Part shown: positions 23,421 through 35,563 of the stretch, one piece after another
How the letters are laid out: every line of letters begins with the position of its first letter
Numbering within the stretch: position 1 is the first letter of the stretch
NCBI GenBank assembly: GCA_905220665.1
Contig: CAJNAR010000058.1
Location: 1-48,320, forward strand
Length of the DNA stretch: 48,320 bases
Direction: 5' to 3'
Origin: Albugo candida
Taxonomy: Eukaryota; Oomycota; Peronosporomycetes; Albuginales; Albuginaceae
Notes under the pieces: model-generated
Database searches by the model: none
The model's input: only the letters and a program-made list of their open reading frames with translations
What the model was told of the DNA's origin: nothing
Program-made: the position numbers and the translations under genes

Positions 23421-24437
23421 ACGACTTGGCACCAATTGCATACATGAAACAGACGAATCAATGATTCCCACGATACATGTGATAAAACATCCGATATTTG
23501 CTACTTTGATCAATCGCGTTCCGTTTAGAATTGGAAAGCTAAAGCCATCGGGACAAAATACTCGCGTTATATGACTAAATTACCAGACAAGCTGGACTAT
23601 CTTTTTGATTGGAAATTGGTATTATCTAAGAATTCGTCCGTTCGTAATGCGGGACAAATTTAGAGCTTCTTCGTATTCCACAACTTCTTTACGTAATAGC
23701 TCATCTGTACTTGCTTGTTTTCTGTATCCATATAGTCGTATGCTTGCCTTCAAATTGGGTTGTATTCGCTATCTACCTAGCAATAAGCTGTACGTATGGT
23801 ACTTCACACATCTGAAATGCACATCACTGACAAATAACGAGAAAGGTCACTCTCGCTTCGAGTGTATTGGGCTGCTTGGAAAAAATTTCCGAAACTACGT
23901 AGTTTGTGCAACGGCTTGCTAGCTCGTATCTTAGTGGCAGCTACTAATTTTGTATGTTCAATCTATTTATCGTCGTCCTCAAGCATATACCTTGTGCACA
24001 CAAGCTATGCTGTAACGATAGAGCTTATTACGTGGAAGACGTAAGTTCTTATGTTTTTCACACATTTATGATACATATGAGCTACAGAAATACATAAAAC
24101 CGTATTTTCGATTGTGGTTTCTAGTATAAGAACTCGGAACCATATAATAGTAAGGAGAAAGGATATCCATCCATGCTTGGTAGAAAGTATTGGACGGACT
24201 TTTGAATCTGACGGATATTGTCGACATTATGATAAAAAAGGGTAGTGATGTCTATGAAATGTGTCTGAAACCTTTTGCAGCATTCAAGGGTAACTTGTGG
24301 AGATAATTCGTAACCAACGACACTCAGGGAGCTTAAATCCGGAATTCTTACAGTAGGTCCCAAGTTCACGGAACAGTTAATCTAAGCCTTTACAGACTAC
24401 CGCATCTAATCTGCACATCCGTTATGTTGAATATCCA
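23421..24437 (+). repeat. Satellite unit 24
   Basis: Close to unit 19, including gtcgaCatta. It shares the atagtcgta one-base deletion with unit 23 although the two belong to different classes. A private aagctAaag lies near offset 120. Confidence 0.95.
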
Positions 24438-25455
24438 ACGACTTGGCACCAATTGCATACATGAAACAGACGAATCAATGATTCCACGATACATGTGATA
24501 AAACATCCGATATTTGCTACTTTGATCAATGTCGTTCCGTGTAGAATTGGAAAGCTGAAGCCATCGTGACAAAATACTCGCGTTATATGACTAAATTTAC
24601 CAGACAAGCTGGACTATCTTTTTGATTGGAAATTGGTATTATCTAAGAATTCGTCCGTTCGTAATGCGGGAGAAATTTAGAGCTTCTTCGTATTCCACAA
24701 CTTCTTTACGTACTAGCTCATCTGTACTCGCTTGTTTTCTGTATCCATATAGTTCGTACGGTTGCCTTCAAATTGGGTTGTATTCGCTATCTACCTAGCA
24801 ATAAGCTGTACGTATGGTACTTCACGCATCTGAAATGCACATCACTGACAAATAACGAGAAAGGTCACTCTCGCTTCGAGTGTATTCGGCTGCTTGGAAA
24901 AAATCTCCGAAACTACATAGTTTGTGCAACGGCTTGCTAGCTCGTATCTTAGTGGCAGCTACTAATTTTGTATGTTCAATCTATTTATCGTCGTCCTCAA
25001 GCATATACCTTGTGCACACAAGCTATGCTGTAACGATAGAGCTTATTACGTGGAAGACGTAAGTTCTTATGTTTTTCACACATTTATGATACATATGAGC
25101 TACAGAAATACACAAAACCGTATTTTCGATTGTGGTTTCTAGTATAAGAACTGGGAACCATATAATAGTAAGGAGCAAGGATATCCATCCATGCTTGGTA
25201 GAAAGTATTGGACGGACTTTTGAATCTGACGGATATTGTCGAAATTATGATAAAAAAGGGTAGTGATGTCTGTGAAATGTGTCTGAAACCTTTTGCAGCA
25301 TTCAAGGGTAACTTGGGGAGATAATTCGTAACCAACGACACTCAGGGAGCTTAAATCCGGAATTCTTACAGTAGGTCCCAAGTTCACGGAACAGTTAATC
25401 TAAGCCTTTACAGACTACCGCATCTAATCTGCACATCCGTTATGTTGAATATCCA
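24438..25455 (+). repeat. Satellite unit 25
   Basis: It has caatGtcg as in unit 14, a private ccgtGtag near offset 103, gggaG, acGgttg, tattCgg, cAtag and cttGggg. Two C in gattccac. Confidence 0.95.
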
Positions 25456-26472
25456 ACGACTTGGCACCAATTGCATACATGAAACAGACGAATCAATGAT
25501 TCCCACGATACATGTGATAAAACATCCGATATTTGCTACTTTGATCAATCGCGTTCCGTTTAGAATTAGAAAGCTGAAGCCATCCTGACAAAATACTCGC
25601 GTTATATAACTAAATTACCAGACAAGCTGGACTATCTTTTTGATTGGAAATTGGTATTATCTAAGAATTCGTCCGTTCGTAATGCGGGAGAAATTTAGAG
25701 CTTCTTCGTATTCCACAACTTCTTTACGTACTAGCTCATCTGTACTCGCTTGTTTTCTGTATCCATATAGTTCGTACGGTTGCCTTCAAATTGGGTTGTA
25801 TTCGCTATCTACCTAGCAATAAGCTGTACGTATGGTACTTCACGCATCTGAAATGCACATCACTGACAAATAACGAGAAAGGTCACTCTCGCTTCGAGTG
25901 TATTGGGCTGCTTGGAAAAAATCTCCGAAACTACGTAGTTTGTGCAACGGCTTGCTAGCTCGTATCTTAGTGGCAGCTACTAATTTTGTATGTTCAATCT
26001 ATTTATCGTCGTCCTCAAGCATATACCTTGTGCACACAAGCTATGCTGTAACGATAGAGCTTATTACGTGGAAGACGTAAGTTCTTATGTTTCTCACACA
26101 TTTATGATACATATGAGCTACAGAAATACACAAAACCGTATTTTCGATTGTGGTTTCTAGTATAAGAACTGGGAACCATATAATAGTAAGGAGCAAGGAT
26201 ATCCATCCATGCTTGGTAGAAAGTATTGGACGGACTTTTGAATCTGGCGGATATGTCGAAATTATGATAAAAAAGGGTAGTGATGTCTGTAAAATGTGTC
26301 TGATACCTTTTGCAGCATTCAAGGGTAACTTGTGGAGATAATTCGTAACCAACGACACTCAGGGAGCTTAAATCCGGAATTCTTACAGTAGGTCCAAAGT
26401 TCACGGAACAGTTAATCTAAGCCTTTACAGACTACCGCATCTAATCTGCACATCCGTTATGTTGAATATCCA
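25456..26472 (+). repeat. Satellite unit 26 (hybrid, unit 15 front and unit 16 rear)
   Basis: The front matches unit 15 or 20 (aattAg, cCtgac, gggaG, acGgttg). The rear matches unit 16 (tctgtAaaa, ctgaTacc), so the switch lies between offsets 324 and about 480. One T is lost in gatatgtcg near 26255. Confidence 0.95.
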
Positions 26473-27491
26473 ACGACTTGGCACCAATTGCATACATGAA
26501 ACAGACGAATCAATGATTCCCACGATACATGTAATAAAACATCCGATATTTGCTACTTTGATCATTCTCGTTCCGTTTAGAATTAGAAAGCTGAAGCCAT
26601 CCTGACAAAATACTCGCGTTATATGACTAAATTTACCAGACAAGCACGACTATCTTTTTGATTGGAAATTGGTATTATCTAAGAATTCGTCCGTTCGTAA
26701 TGCGGGAGAAATTTAGAGCTTCTTCGTATTCCACAACTTCTTTACGTACTAGCTCATCTGTACTTGCTTGTTTTCTGTATCCATATAGTTCGTACGCTTG
26801 CCTTCAAATTGGGTTGTATTCGCTATCTACCTAGCAATAAGCTGTACGTATGGTACTTCACACATCTGAAATGCACATCACTGACAAAAAACGAGAAAGG
26901 TCACTCTCGCTTCGAGTGTATTGGGCTGCTTGGAAAAAATCTCCGAAACTACGTAGTTTGTGCAACGGCTTGCTAGCTCGTATCTTAGTGGCAGCTAGTA
27001 ATTTTGTATGTTCAATCTATTTATCGTCGTCCTCAAGCATACACCTTGTGCACACAAGCTATGCTGTAACGATAGAGCTTATTACGTGGAAGACGTAAGT
27101 TCTTATGTTTTTCACACATTTATGATACATATGAGCTACAGAAATACATAAAACCGTATTTTCGATTGTGGTTTCTAGTATAAGAACTCGGAACCATATA
27201 ATAGTAAGGAGAAAGGATATCCATCCATGCTTGGTAGAAAGTATTGGACGGACTTTTGAATCTGACGGATATTGTCGAAATTTTGATAAAAAAGGGTAGT
27301 GATGTCTGTGAAATGTGTCTGAAACCTTTTGCAGCATTCAAGGGTAACTTGTGGAGATAATTCGTAACCAACGACACTCAGGGAGCTTAAATCCGGAATT
27401 CTTACAGTACGTCCCAAGTTCACGGAACAGTTAATCTAAGCCTTTACAGACTACCGCATCTAATCTGCACATCCGTTATGTTGAATATCCA
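26473..27491 (+). repeat. Satellite unit 27 (unit 8 class)
   Basis: It carries gtaataaaa, catTctcg, gcacg, agctaGt and gtaCgtcCcaag like unit 8, but aaaggtcac and tctgtgaa like the common form. Confidence 0.95.
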
Positions 27492-28509
27492 ACGACTTGG
27501 CACCAATTGCATACATGAAACAGACGAATCAATGATTCCACGATACATGTGATAAAACATCCGATATTTGCTACTTTGATCAATCTCGTTCCGTTTAGAA
27601 TTGGAAAGCTGAAGCCATCGTGACAAAATACTCGCGTTATATGACTAAATTTACCAGACAAGCTGGACTATCTTTTTGATTGGAAATTGGTATTATCTAA
27701 GAATTCGTCCGTTCGTAATGCGGGACAAATTTAGAGCTTCTTCGTATTCCACAACTTCTTTACGTACTAGCTCATCTGTACTTGCTTGTTTTCTGTATCC
27801 ATATAGCTCGTACGCTTGCCTTCAAATTGGGTTGTATTCGCTATCTACCTAGCAATAAGCTGTACGTATGGTACTTCACACATCTGAAATGCACATCACT
27901 GACAAAAAACGAGAAAGGTCACTCTCGCTTCGAGTGTATTGGGCTGCTTGGAAAAAATCTCCGAAACTACGTAGTTTGTGCAACGGCTTGCTAGCTCGTA
28001 TCTTAGTGGCAGCTACTAATTTTGTATGTTCAATCTATTTATCGTCGTCCTCAAGCATATACCTTGTGCACACAAGCTATGCTGTAACGATAGAGCTTAT
28101 TACGTGGAAGACGTAAGTTCTTATGTTTTTCACACATTTATGATACATATGAGCTACAGAAATACACAAAACCGTATTTTCGATTGTGGTTTCTAGTATA
28201 AGAACTGGGAACCATATAATAGTAAGGAGCAAGGATATCCATCCATGCTTGGTAGAAAGTATTGGACGGACTTTTGAATCTGACGGATATTGTCGAAATT
28301 ATGATAAAAAAGGGTAGTGATGTCTGTGAAATGTGTCTGAAACCTTTTGCAGCATTCAAGGGTAACTTGTGGAGATAATTCGTAACCAACGACACTCAGG
28401 GAGCTTAAATCCGGAATTCTTACAGTAGGTCCAAAGTTCACGGAACAGTTAATCTAAGCCTTTACAGACTACCGCATCTAATCTGCACATCCGTTATGTT
28501 GAATATCCA
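27492..28509 (+). repeat. Satellite unit 28
   Basis: Third copy of the unit 18/23 position. Here the rear is gaCgga with tctgtgaa. Confidence 0.95.
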
Positions 28510-29527
28510 ACGACTTGGCACCAATTGCATACATGAAACAGACGAATCAATGATTCCCACGATACATGTGATAAAACATCCGATATTTGCTACTTTGATC
28601 AATCGCGTTCCGTTTAGAATTGGAAAGCTGAAGCCATCGGGACAAAATACTCGCGTTATATGACTAAATTACCAGACAAGCTGGACTATCTTTTTGATTG
28701 GAAATTGGTATTATCTAAGAATTCGTCCGTTCGTAATGCGGGACAAATTTAGAGCTTCTTCGTATTCCACAACTTCTTTACGTAATAGCTCATCTGTACT
28801 TGCTTGTTTTCTGTATCCATATAGTTCGTATGCTTGCCTTCAAATTGGGTTGTATTCGCTATCTACCTAGCAATAAGCTGTACGTATGGTACTTCACACA
28901 TCTGAAATGCACATCACTGACAAATAACGAGAAAGGTCACTCTCGCTTCGAGTGTATTGGGCTGCTTGGAAAAAATCTCCGAAACTACGTAGTTTGTGCA
29001 ACGGCTTGCTAGCTCGTATCTTAGTGGCAGCTACTAATTTTGTATGTTCAATCTATTTATCGTCGTCCTCAAGCATATACCTTGTGCACACAAGCTATGC
29101 TGTAACGATAGAGCTTATTACGTGGAAGACGTAAGTTCTTATGTTTTTCACACATTTATGATACATATGAGCTACAGAAATACACAAAACCGTATTTTCG
29201 ATTGTGGTTTCTAGTATAAGAACTGGGAACCATATAATAGTAAGGAGCAAGGATATCCATCCATGCTTGGTAGAAAGTATTGGACGGACTTTTGAATCTG
29301 ACGGATATTGTCGAAATTATGATAAAAAAGGGTAGTGATGTCTGTGAAATGTGTCTGAAACCTTTTGCAGCATTCAAGGGTAACTTGTGGAGATAATTCG
29401 TAACCAACGACACTCAGGGAGCTTAAATCCGGAATTCTTACAGTAGGTCCAAAGTTCACGGAACAGTTAATCTAAGCCTTTACAGACTACCGCATCTAAT
29501 CTGCACATCCGTTATGTTGAATATCCA
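28510..29527 (+). repeat. Satellite unit 29 (type B front)
   Basis: Third copy of the unit 19/24 position. Its rear has reverted to acacaa, ctggg and gagcaagg. Confidence 0.95.
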
Positions 29528-30547
29528 ACGACTTGGCACCAATTGCATACATGAAACAGACGAATCAATGATTCCCACGATACATGTGATAAAACATCCG
29601 ATATTTGCTACTTTGATCAATCGTCGTTCCGTTTAGAATTGGAAAGCTGAAGCCATCGTGACAAAATACTCGCGTTATATGACTAAATTTACCAGACAAG
29701 CTGGACTATCTTTTTGATTGGAAATTGGTATTATCTAAGAATTCGTCCGTTCGTAATGCGGGACAAATTTAGAGCTTCTTCGTATTCCACAACTTCTTTA
29801 CGTACTAGCTCATCTGTACTCGCTTGTTTTCTGTATCCATATAGTTCGTACGGTTGCCTTCAAATTGGGTTGTATTCGCTATCTACCTAGCAATAAGCTG
29901 TACGTATGGTACTTCACGCATCTGAAATGCACATCACTGACAAATAACGAGAAAGGTCACTCTCGCTTCGAGTGTATTGGGCTGCTTGGAAAAAATCTCC
30001 GAAACTACGTAGTTTGTGCAACGGCTTGCTAGCTCGTATCTTAGTGGCAGCTACTAATTTTGTATGTTCAATCTATTTATCGTCGTCCTCAAGCATATAC
30101 CTTGTGCACACAAGCTATGCTGTAACGATAGAGCTTATTACGTGGAAGACGTAAGTTCTTATGTTTTTCACACATTTATGATACATATGAGCTACAGAAA
30201 TACACAAAACCGTATTTTCGATTGTGGTTTCTAGTATAAGAACTGGGAACCATATAATAGTAAGGAGCAAGGATATCCATCCATGCTTGGTAGAAAGTAT
30301 TGGACGGACTTTTGAATCTGACGGATATTGTCGAAATTATGATAAAAAAGGGTAGTGATGTCTGTGAAATGTGTCTGAAACCTTTTGCAGCATTCAAGGG
30401 TAACTTGGGGAGATAATTCGTAACCAACGACACTCAGGGAGCTTAAATCCGGAATTCTTACAGTAGGTCCAAAGTTCACGGAACAGTTAATCTAAGCCTT
30501 TACAGACTACCGCATCTAATCTGCACATCCGTTATGTTGAATATCCA
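29528..30547 (+). repeat. Satellite unit 30 (last type A unit)
   Basis: At 1,020 bp it is the longest standard unit, with three C and an extra base in caatcGtcg. It is the last copy with cgtaCtag and acGgttg. Confidence 0.95.
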
Positions 30548-31564
30548 ACGACTTGGCACCAATTGCATACATGAAACAGACGAATCAATGATTCCCACGA
30601 TACATGTGATAAAACATCCGATATTTGCTACTTTGATCAATCGCGTTCCGTTTAGAATTGGAAAGCTGAAGCCATCGGGACAAAATACTCGCGTTATATA
30701 ACTAAATTACCAGACAAGCTGGACTATCTTTTTGATTGGAAATTGGTATTATCTAAGAATTCGTCCGTTCGTAATGCGGGACAAATTTAGAGCTTCTTCG
30801 TATTCCACAACTTCTTTACGTAATAGCTCATCTGTACTTGCTTGTTTTCTGTATCCATATAGTTCGTATGCTTGCCTTCAAATTGGGTTGTATTCGCTAT
30901 CTACCTAGCAATAAGCTGTACGTATGGTACTTCACACATCTGAAATGCACATCACTGACAAAAACGAGAAAGGTCACTCTCGCTTCGAGTGTATTGGGCT
31001 GCTTGGAAAAAATCTCCGAAACTACGTAGTTTGTGCAACGGCTTGCTAGCTCGTATCTTAGTGGCAGCTACTAATTTTGTATGTTCAATCTATTTATCGT
31101 CGTCCTCAAGCATATACCTTGTGCACACAAGCTATGCTGTAACGATAGAGCTTATTACGTGGAAGACGTAAGTTCTTATGTTTTTCACACATTTATGATA
31201 CATATGAGCTACAGAAATACACAAAACCGTATTTTCGATTGTGGTTTCTAGTATAAGAACTGGGAACCATATAATAGTAAGGAGCAAGGATATCCATCCA
31301 TGCTTGGTAGAAAGTATTGGACGGACTTTTGAATCTGGCGGATATTGTCGAAATTATGATAAAAAAGGGTAGTGATGTCTGTGAAATGTGTCTGAAACCT
31401 TTTGCAGCATTCAAGGGTAACTTGGGGAGATAATTCGTAACCAACGACACTCAGGGAGCTTAAATCCGGAATTCTTACAGTAGGTCCAAAGTTCACGGAA
31501 CAGTTAATCTAAGCCTTTACAGACTACCGCATCTAATCTGCACATCCGTTATGTTGAATATCCA
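30548..31564 (+). repeat. Satellite unit 31 (type B)
   Basis: It has caatcGcg, cggGac, atatAact, ggcgga and cttGggg. One A is missing from acaaaaacgag. Confidence 0.95.
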
Positions 31565-32582
31565 ACGACTTGGCACCAATTGCATACATGAAACAGACGA
31601 ATCAATGATTCCCACGATACATGTGATAAAACATCCGATATTTGCTACTTTGATCAATCGCGTTCCGTTTAGAATTGGAAAGCTGAAGCCATCGGGACAA
31701 AATACTCGCGTTATATAACTAAATTACCAGACAAGCTGGACTATCTTTTTGATTGGAAATTGGTATTATCTAAGAATTCGTCCGTTCGTAATGCGGGACA
31801 AATTTAGAGCTTCTTCGTATTCCACAACTTCTTTACGTAATAGCTCATCTGTACTTGCTTGTTTTCTGTATCCATATAGTTCGTATGCTTGCCTTCAAAT
31901 TGGGTTGTATTCGCTATCTACCTAGCAATAAGCTGTACGTATGGTACTTCACACATCTGAAATGCACATCACTGACAAAAAACGAGAAAGGTCACTCTCG
32001 CTTCGAGTGTATTGGGCTGCTTGGAAAAAATCTCCGAAACTACGTAGTTTGTGCAACGGCTTGCTAGCTCGTATCTTAGTGGCAGCTACTAATTTTGTAT
32101 GTTCAATCTATTTATCGTCGTCCTCAAGCATATACCTTGTGCACACAAGCTATGCTGTAACGATAGAGCTTATTACGTGGAAGACGTAAGTTCTTATGTT
32201 TTTCACACATTTATGATACATATGAGCTACAGAAATACACAAAACCGTATTTTCGATTGTGGTTTCTAGTATAAGAACTGGGAACCATATAATAGTAAGG
32301 AGCAAGGATATCCATCCATGCTTGGTAGAAAGTATTGGACGGACTTTTGAATCTGGCGGATATTGTCGAAATTATGATAAAAAAGGGTAGTGATGTCTGT
32401 GAAATGTGTCTGAAACCTTTTGCAGCATTCAAGGGTAACTTGGGGAGATAATTCGTAACCAACGACACTCAGGGAGCTTAAATCCGGAATTCTTACAGTA
32501 GGTCCAAAGTTCACGGAACAGTTAATCTAAGCCTTTACAGACTACCGCATCTAATCTGCACATCCGTTATGTTGAATATCCA
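31565..32582 (+). repeat. Satellite unit 32 (type B)
   Basis: Like unit 31 but with the full six-A run at offset 413-418. Confidence 0.95.
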
Positions 32583-33599
32583 ACGACTTGGCACCAATTG
32601 CATACATGAAACAGACGAATCAATGATTCCCACGATACATGTGATAAAACATCCGATATTTGCTACTTTGATCAATCGCGTTCCGTTTAGAATTGGAAAG
32701 CTGAAGCCATCGGGACAAAATACTCGCGTTATATAACTAAATTACCAGACAAGCTGGACTATCTTTTTGATTGGAAATTGGTATTATCTAAGAATTCGTC
32801 CGTTCGTAATGCGGGACAAATTTAGAGCTTCTTCGTATTCCACAACTTCTTTACGTAATAGCTCATCTGTACTTGCTTGTTTTCTGTATCCATATAGTTC
32901 GTATGCTTGCCTTCAAATTGGGTTGTATTCGCTATCTACCTAGCAATAAGCTGTACGTATGGTACTTCACACATCTGAAATGCACATCACTGACAAAAAC
33001 GAGAAAGGTCACTCTCGCTTCGAGTGTATTGGGCTGCTTGGAAAAAATCTCCGAAACTACGTAGTTTGTGCAACGGCTTGCTAGCTCGTATCTTAGTGGC
33101 AGCTACTAATTTTGTATGTTCAATCTATTTATCGTCGTCCTCAAGCATATACCTTGTGCACACAAGCTATGCTGTAACGATAGAGCTTATTACGTGGAAG
33201 ACGTAAGTTCTTATGTTTTTCACACATTTATGATACATATGAGCTACAGAAATACACAAAACCGTATTTTCGATTGTGGTTTCTAGTATAAGAACTGGGA
33301 ACCATATAATAGTAAGGAGCAAGGATATCCATCCATGCTTGGTAGAAAGTATTGGACGGACTTTTGAATCTGGCGGATATTGTCGAAATTATGATAAAAA
33401 AGGGTAGTGATGTCTGTGAAATGTGTCTGAAACCTTTTGCAGCATTCAAGGGTAACTTGGGGAGATAATTCGTAACCAACGACACTCAGGGAGCTTAAAT
33501 CCGGAATTCTTACAGTAGGTCCAAAGTTCACGGAACAGTTAATCTAAGCCTTTACAGACTACCGCATCTAATCTGCACATCCGTTATGTTGAATATCCA
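32583..33599 (+). repeat. Satellite unit 33 (type B)
   Basis: No difference from unit 31 was seen, including the short A run. Confidence 0.95.
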
Positions 33600-34612
33600 A
33601 CGACTTGGCACCAATTGCATACATGAAACAGACGAATCAATGATTCCCACGATACATGTGATAAAACATCCGATATTTGCTACTTTGATCAATCGCGTTC
33701 CGTTTAGAATTGGAAAGCTGAAGCCATCGGGACAAAATACTCGCGTTATATAACTAAATTACCAGACAAGCTGGACTATCTTTTTGATTGGAAATTGGTA
33801 TTATCTAAGAATTCGTCCGTTCGTAATGCGGGACAAATTTAGAGCTTCTTCGTATTCCACAACTTCTTTACGTAATAGCTCATCTGTACTTGCTTGTTTT
33901 CTGTATCCATATAGCTCGTATGCTTGCCTTCAAATTGGGTTGTATCCGCTATCTACCTAGCAATAAGCTGTACGTATGGTACTTCACACATCTGAAATGC
34001 ACATCACTGACAAAAAACGAGAAAGGTCACTCTCGCTTCGAGTGTATTGGGCTGCTTGGAAAAAATCTCCGAAACTACGTAGTTTGTGCAACGGCTTGCT
34101 AGCTCGTATCTTAGTGGCAGCTACTAATTTTGTATGTTCAATCTATTTATCGTCGTCCTCAAGCATATACCTTGTGCACACAAGCTATGCTGTAACGATA
34201 GAGCTTATTACGTGGAAGACGTAAGTTCTTATGTTTTTCACACATTTATGATACATATGAGCTACAGAAATACATAAAACCGTATTTTCGATTGTGGTTT
34301 CTAGTATAAGAACTGGGAACCATATAATAGTAAGGAGCAAGGATATCCATCCATGCTTGGTAGAAAGTATTGGACGGACTTTGAATCTGACGGATATTGT
34401 CGAAATTATGATAAAAAAGGGTAGTGATGTCTGTGAAATGTGTCTGAAACGTTTTGCAGCATTCAAGGGTAACTTGTTGGAAATTGGTATTATCTAAGAA
34501 TTCGTCTGTTCGTAATGCGGGACAAATTTAGAGCTTCTTCGTATTCCACAACTTCTTTACGTAATAGCTCATCTGTACTTGCTTGTTTTCTGTATCCATA
34601 TAGCTCGTATGC

Positions 34613-34870
34613 TTGCCTTCAAATTGGGTTGTATTCGCTATCTACCTAGCAATAAGCTGTACGTATGGTACTTCACACATCTGAAATGCACATCGCTAAC
34701 AAAAAGCGAGAAAGGTCCACTCTCGGCGTTCGAGTGTGATGGGCCTGCTAAAAGAAAACAAATCTCCGCTAGAACTAACATAGTTGTGCAACGGCTTGCT
34801 AGCTCGTATCTTAGTGGCAGCTACTAATTTTGTATGTTCAATCTATTTATCGTCGTCCTCAAGCATATAC
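34613..34870 (+). repeat. First copy of the internal duplication in unit 34 (diverged)
   Basis: Corresponds to offsets 325-571 but is about 11 bp longer because of scattered small insertions in the patch at 34694-34785. The ends are standard sequence. Its A418G state (aaaaagcg) is shared with units 38, 41 and 43-45. Confidence 0.9.
34694..34785 (+). other. Hypervariable patch inside unit 34
   Basis: Compared with the standard monomer this stretch has substitutions (catcGctAac) and about 11 inserted bases spread over several places, ending at a damaged first palindrome. It is the most diverged 90-100 bases in the window. The two small stems (34707-34711 with 34721-34725, and 34722-34725 with 34731-34734) remain paired. 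It could be an old divergent copy or a poorly resolved assembly segment. Confidence 0.8.
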
Positions 34871-35116
34871 TTGCCTTCAAATTGGGTTGTATTCGCTATC
34901 TACCTAGCAATAAGTGTACGTATGGTACTTCACACATCTGAAATGCACATCACTGACAAAAATCGAGAAAGGTCACTCTCGCTTCGAGTGTATTGGGCTG
35001 CTTGGAAAAAATTTCCGAAACTACGTAGTTTGTGCAACGGCTTGCTAGCTCGTATCTTAGTGGCAGCTACTAATTTTGTATGTTCAATCTATTTATCGTC
35101 GTCCTCAAGCATATAC
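34871..35116 (+). repeat. Second copy of the internal duplication in unit 34 (near standard)
   Basis: Repeats offsets 325-571 directly after the first copy. It has one lost base (aataagtgtacg) and a private aaaatcgag, and is otherwise typical type B sequence with aatttcc. Confidence 0.9.
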
Positions 35117-35563
35117 CTTGTGCGCACAAGCTATGCTGTAACGATAGAGCTTATTACGTGGAAGACGTAAGTTCTTATGTTTTTCACACATTTATGATAC
35201 ATATGAGCTACAGAAATACACAAAACCGTATTTTCGATTGTGGTTTCTAGTATAAGAACTGGAACCATATAATAGTAAGGAGCAAGGATATCCATCCATG
35301 CTTGGTAGAAAGTATTGGACGGACTTTTGAATCTGACGGATATTGTCGAAATTATGATAAAAAAAGGGTAGTGATGTCTGTGAAATGTGTCTGAAACCTT
35401 TTGCAGCATTCAAGGGTAACTTGGGGAGATAATTCGTAACCAACGACACTCAGGGAGCTTAAATCCGGAATTCTTACAGTAGGTCCAAAGTTCACGGAAC
35501 AGTTAATCTAAGCCTTTACAGACTACCGCATCTAATCTGCACATCCGTTATGTTGAATATCCA

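Larger units (their letters stand above)
11205..30547 (+). repeat. Zone 2: mixed type A and type B units 12-30
   Basis: Type A units (offset 276 C) are interspersed with type B units (offset 276 A, offset 322 T; units 16, 19, 21, 24, 29). This is the only part of the window where the two types alternate. It contains the five-unit higher-order repeat and several monomers whose front and rear halves match different neighbours. The zone ends where all later units become type B. Confidence 0.8.
17316..30547 (+). repeat. Five-unit higher-order repeat, period about 5.09 kb
   Basis: Units 18, 23 and 28 resemble one another more than their neighbours, as do 19, 24 and 29 (type B front) and 20, 25 and 30 (acGgttg at offset 324). 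The spacings are 5,089 and 5,087 bp for the first set, 5,087 and 5,089 for the second, and 5,086 and 5,090 for the third. Units 15-17 extend the pattern leftward (15/20, 16/21, 17/22/27), with about six monomers in the first round (units 14-19) and five in the later ones. The match is imperfect: units 21, 22 and 26 are hybrids. Confidence 0.75.
30548..33599 (+). repeat. Units 31-33, with 31 and 33 apparently identical
   Basis: Units 31 and 33 are both 1,017 bp, lacking one A in acaaaaacgag (offset 413-418). Unit 32 between them has the full A run and otherwise looks the same. The pattern fits a two-unit duplication or a single duplication plus a homopolymer change or error. Confidence 0.7.
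33600..35563 (+). repeat. Rearranged double-length unit 34
   Basis: The distance to the next anchor is 1,964 bp, two units minus about 72 bp. Offsets 1-878 read normally. At about 34476 the sequence jumps to offset about 189 of a following unit, deleting about 329 bp including one anchor. At about 34870 it jumps back from offset 571 to offset 325, duplicating about 247 bp, and then continues normally to the next anchor. Extra private changes cluster here: tgtatCcgc, gactttgaatc, aaacGtttt, actggaacc, and a seven-A run near 35358. Confidence 0.93.

Noticed and set aside
34784..35170. 128-codon plus-strand ORF, the longest in the window
   Set aside because: It arises across the duplication junction in unit 34 and contains the same satellite-derived peptide twice; an artefact of rearrangement.
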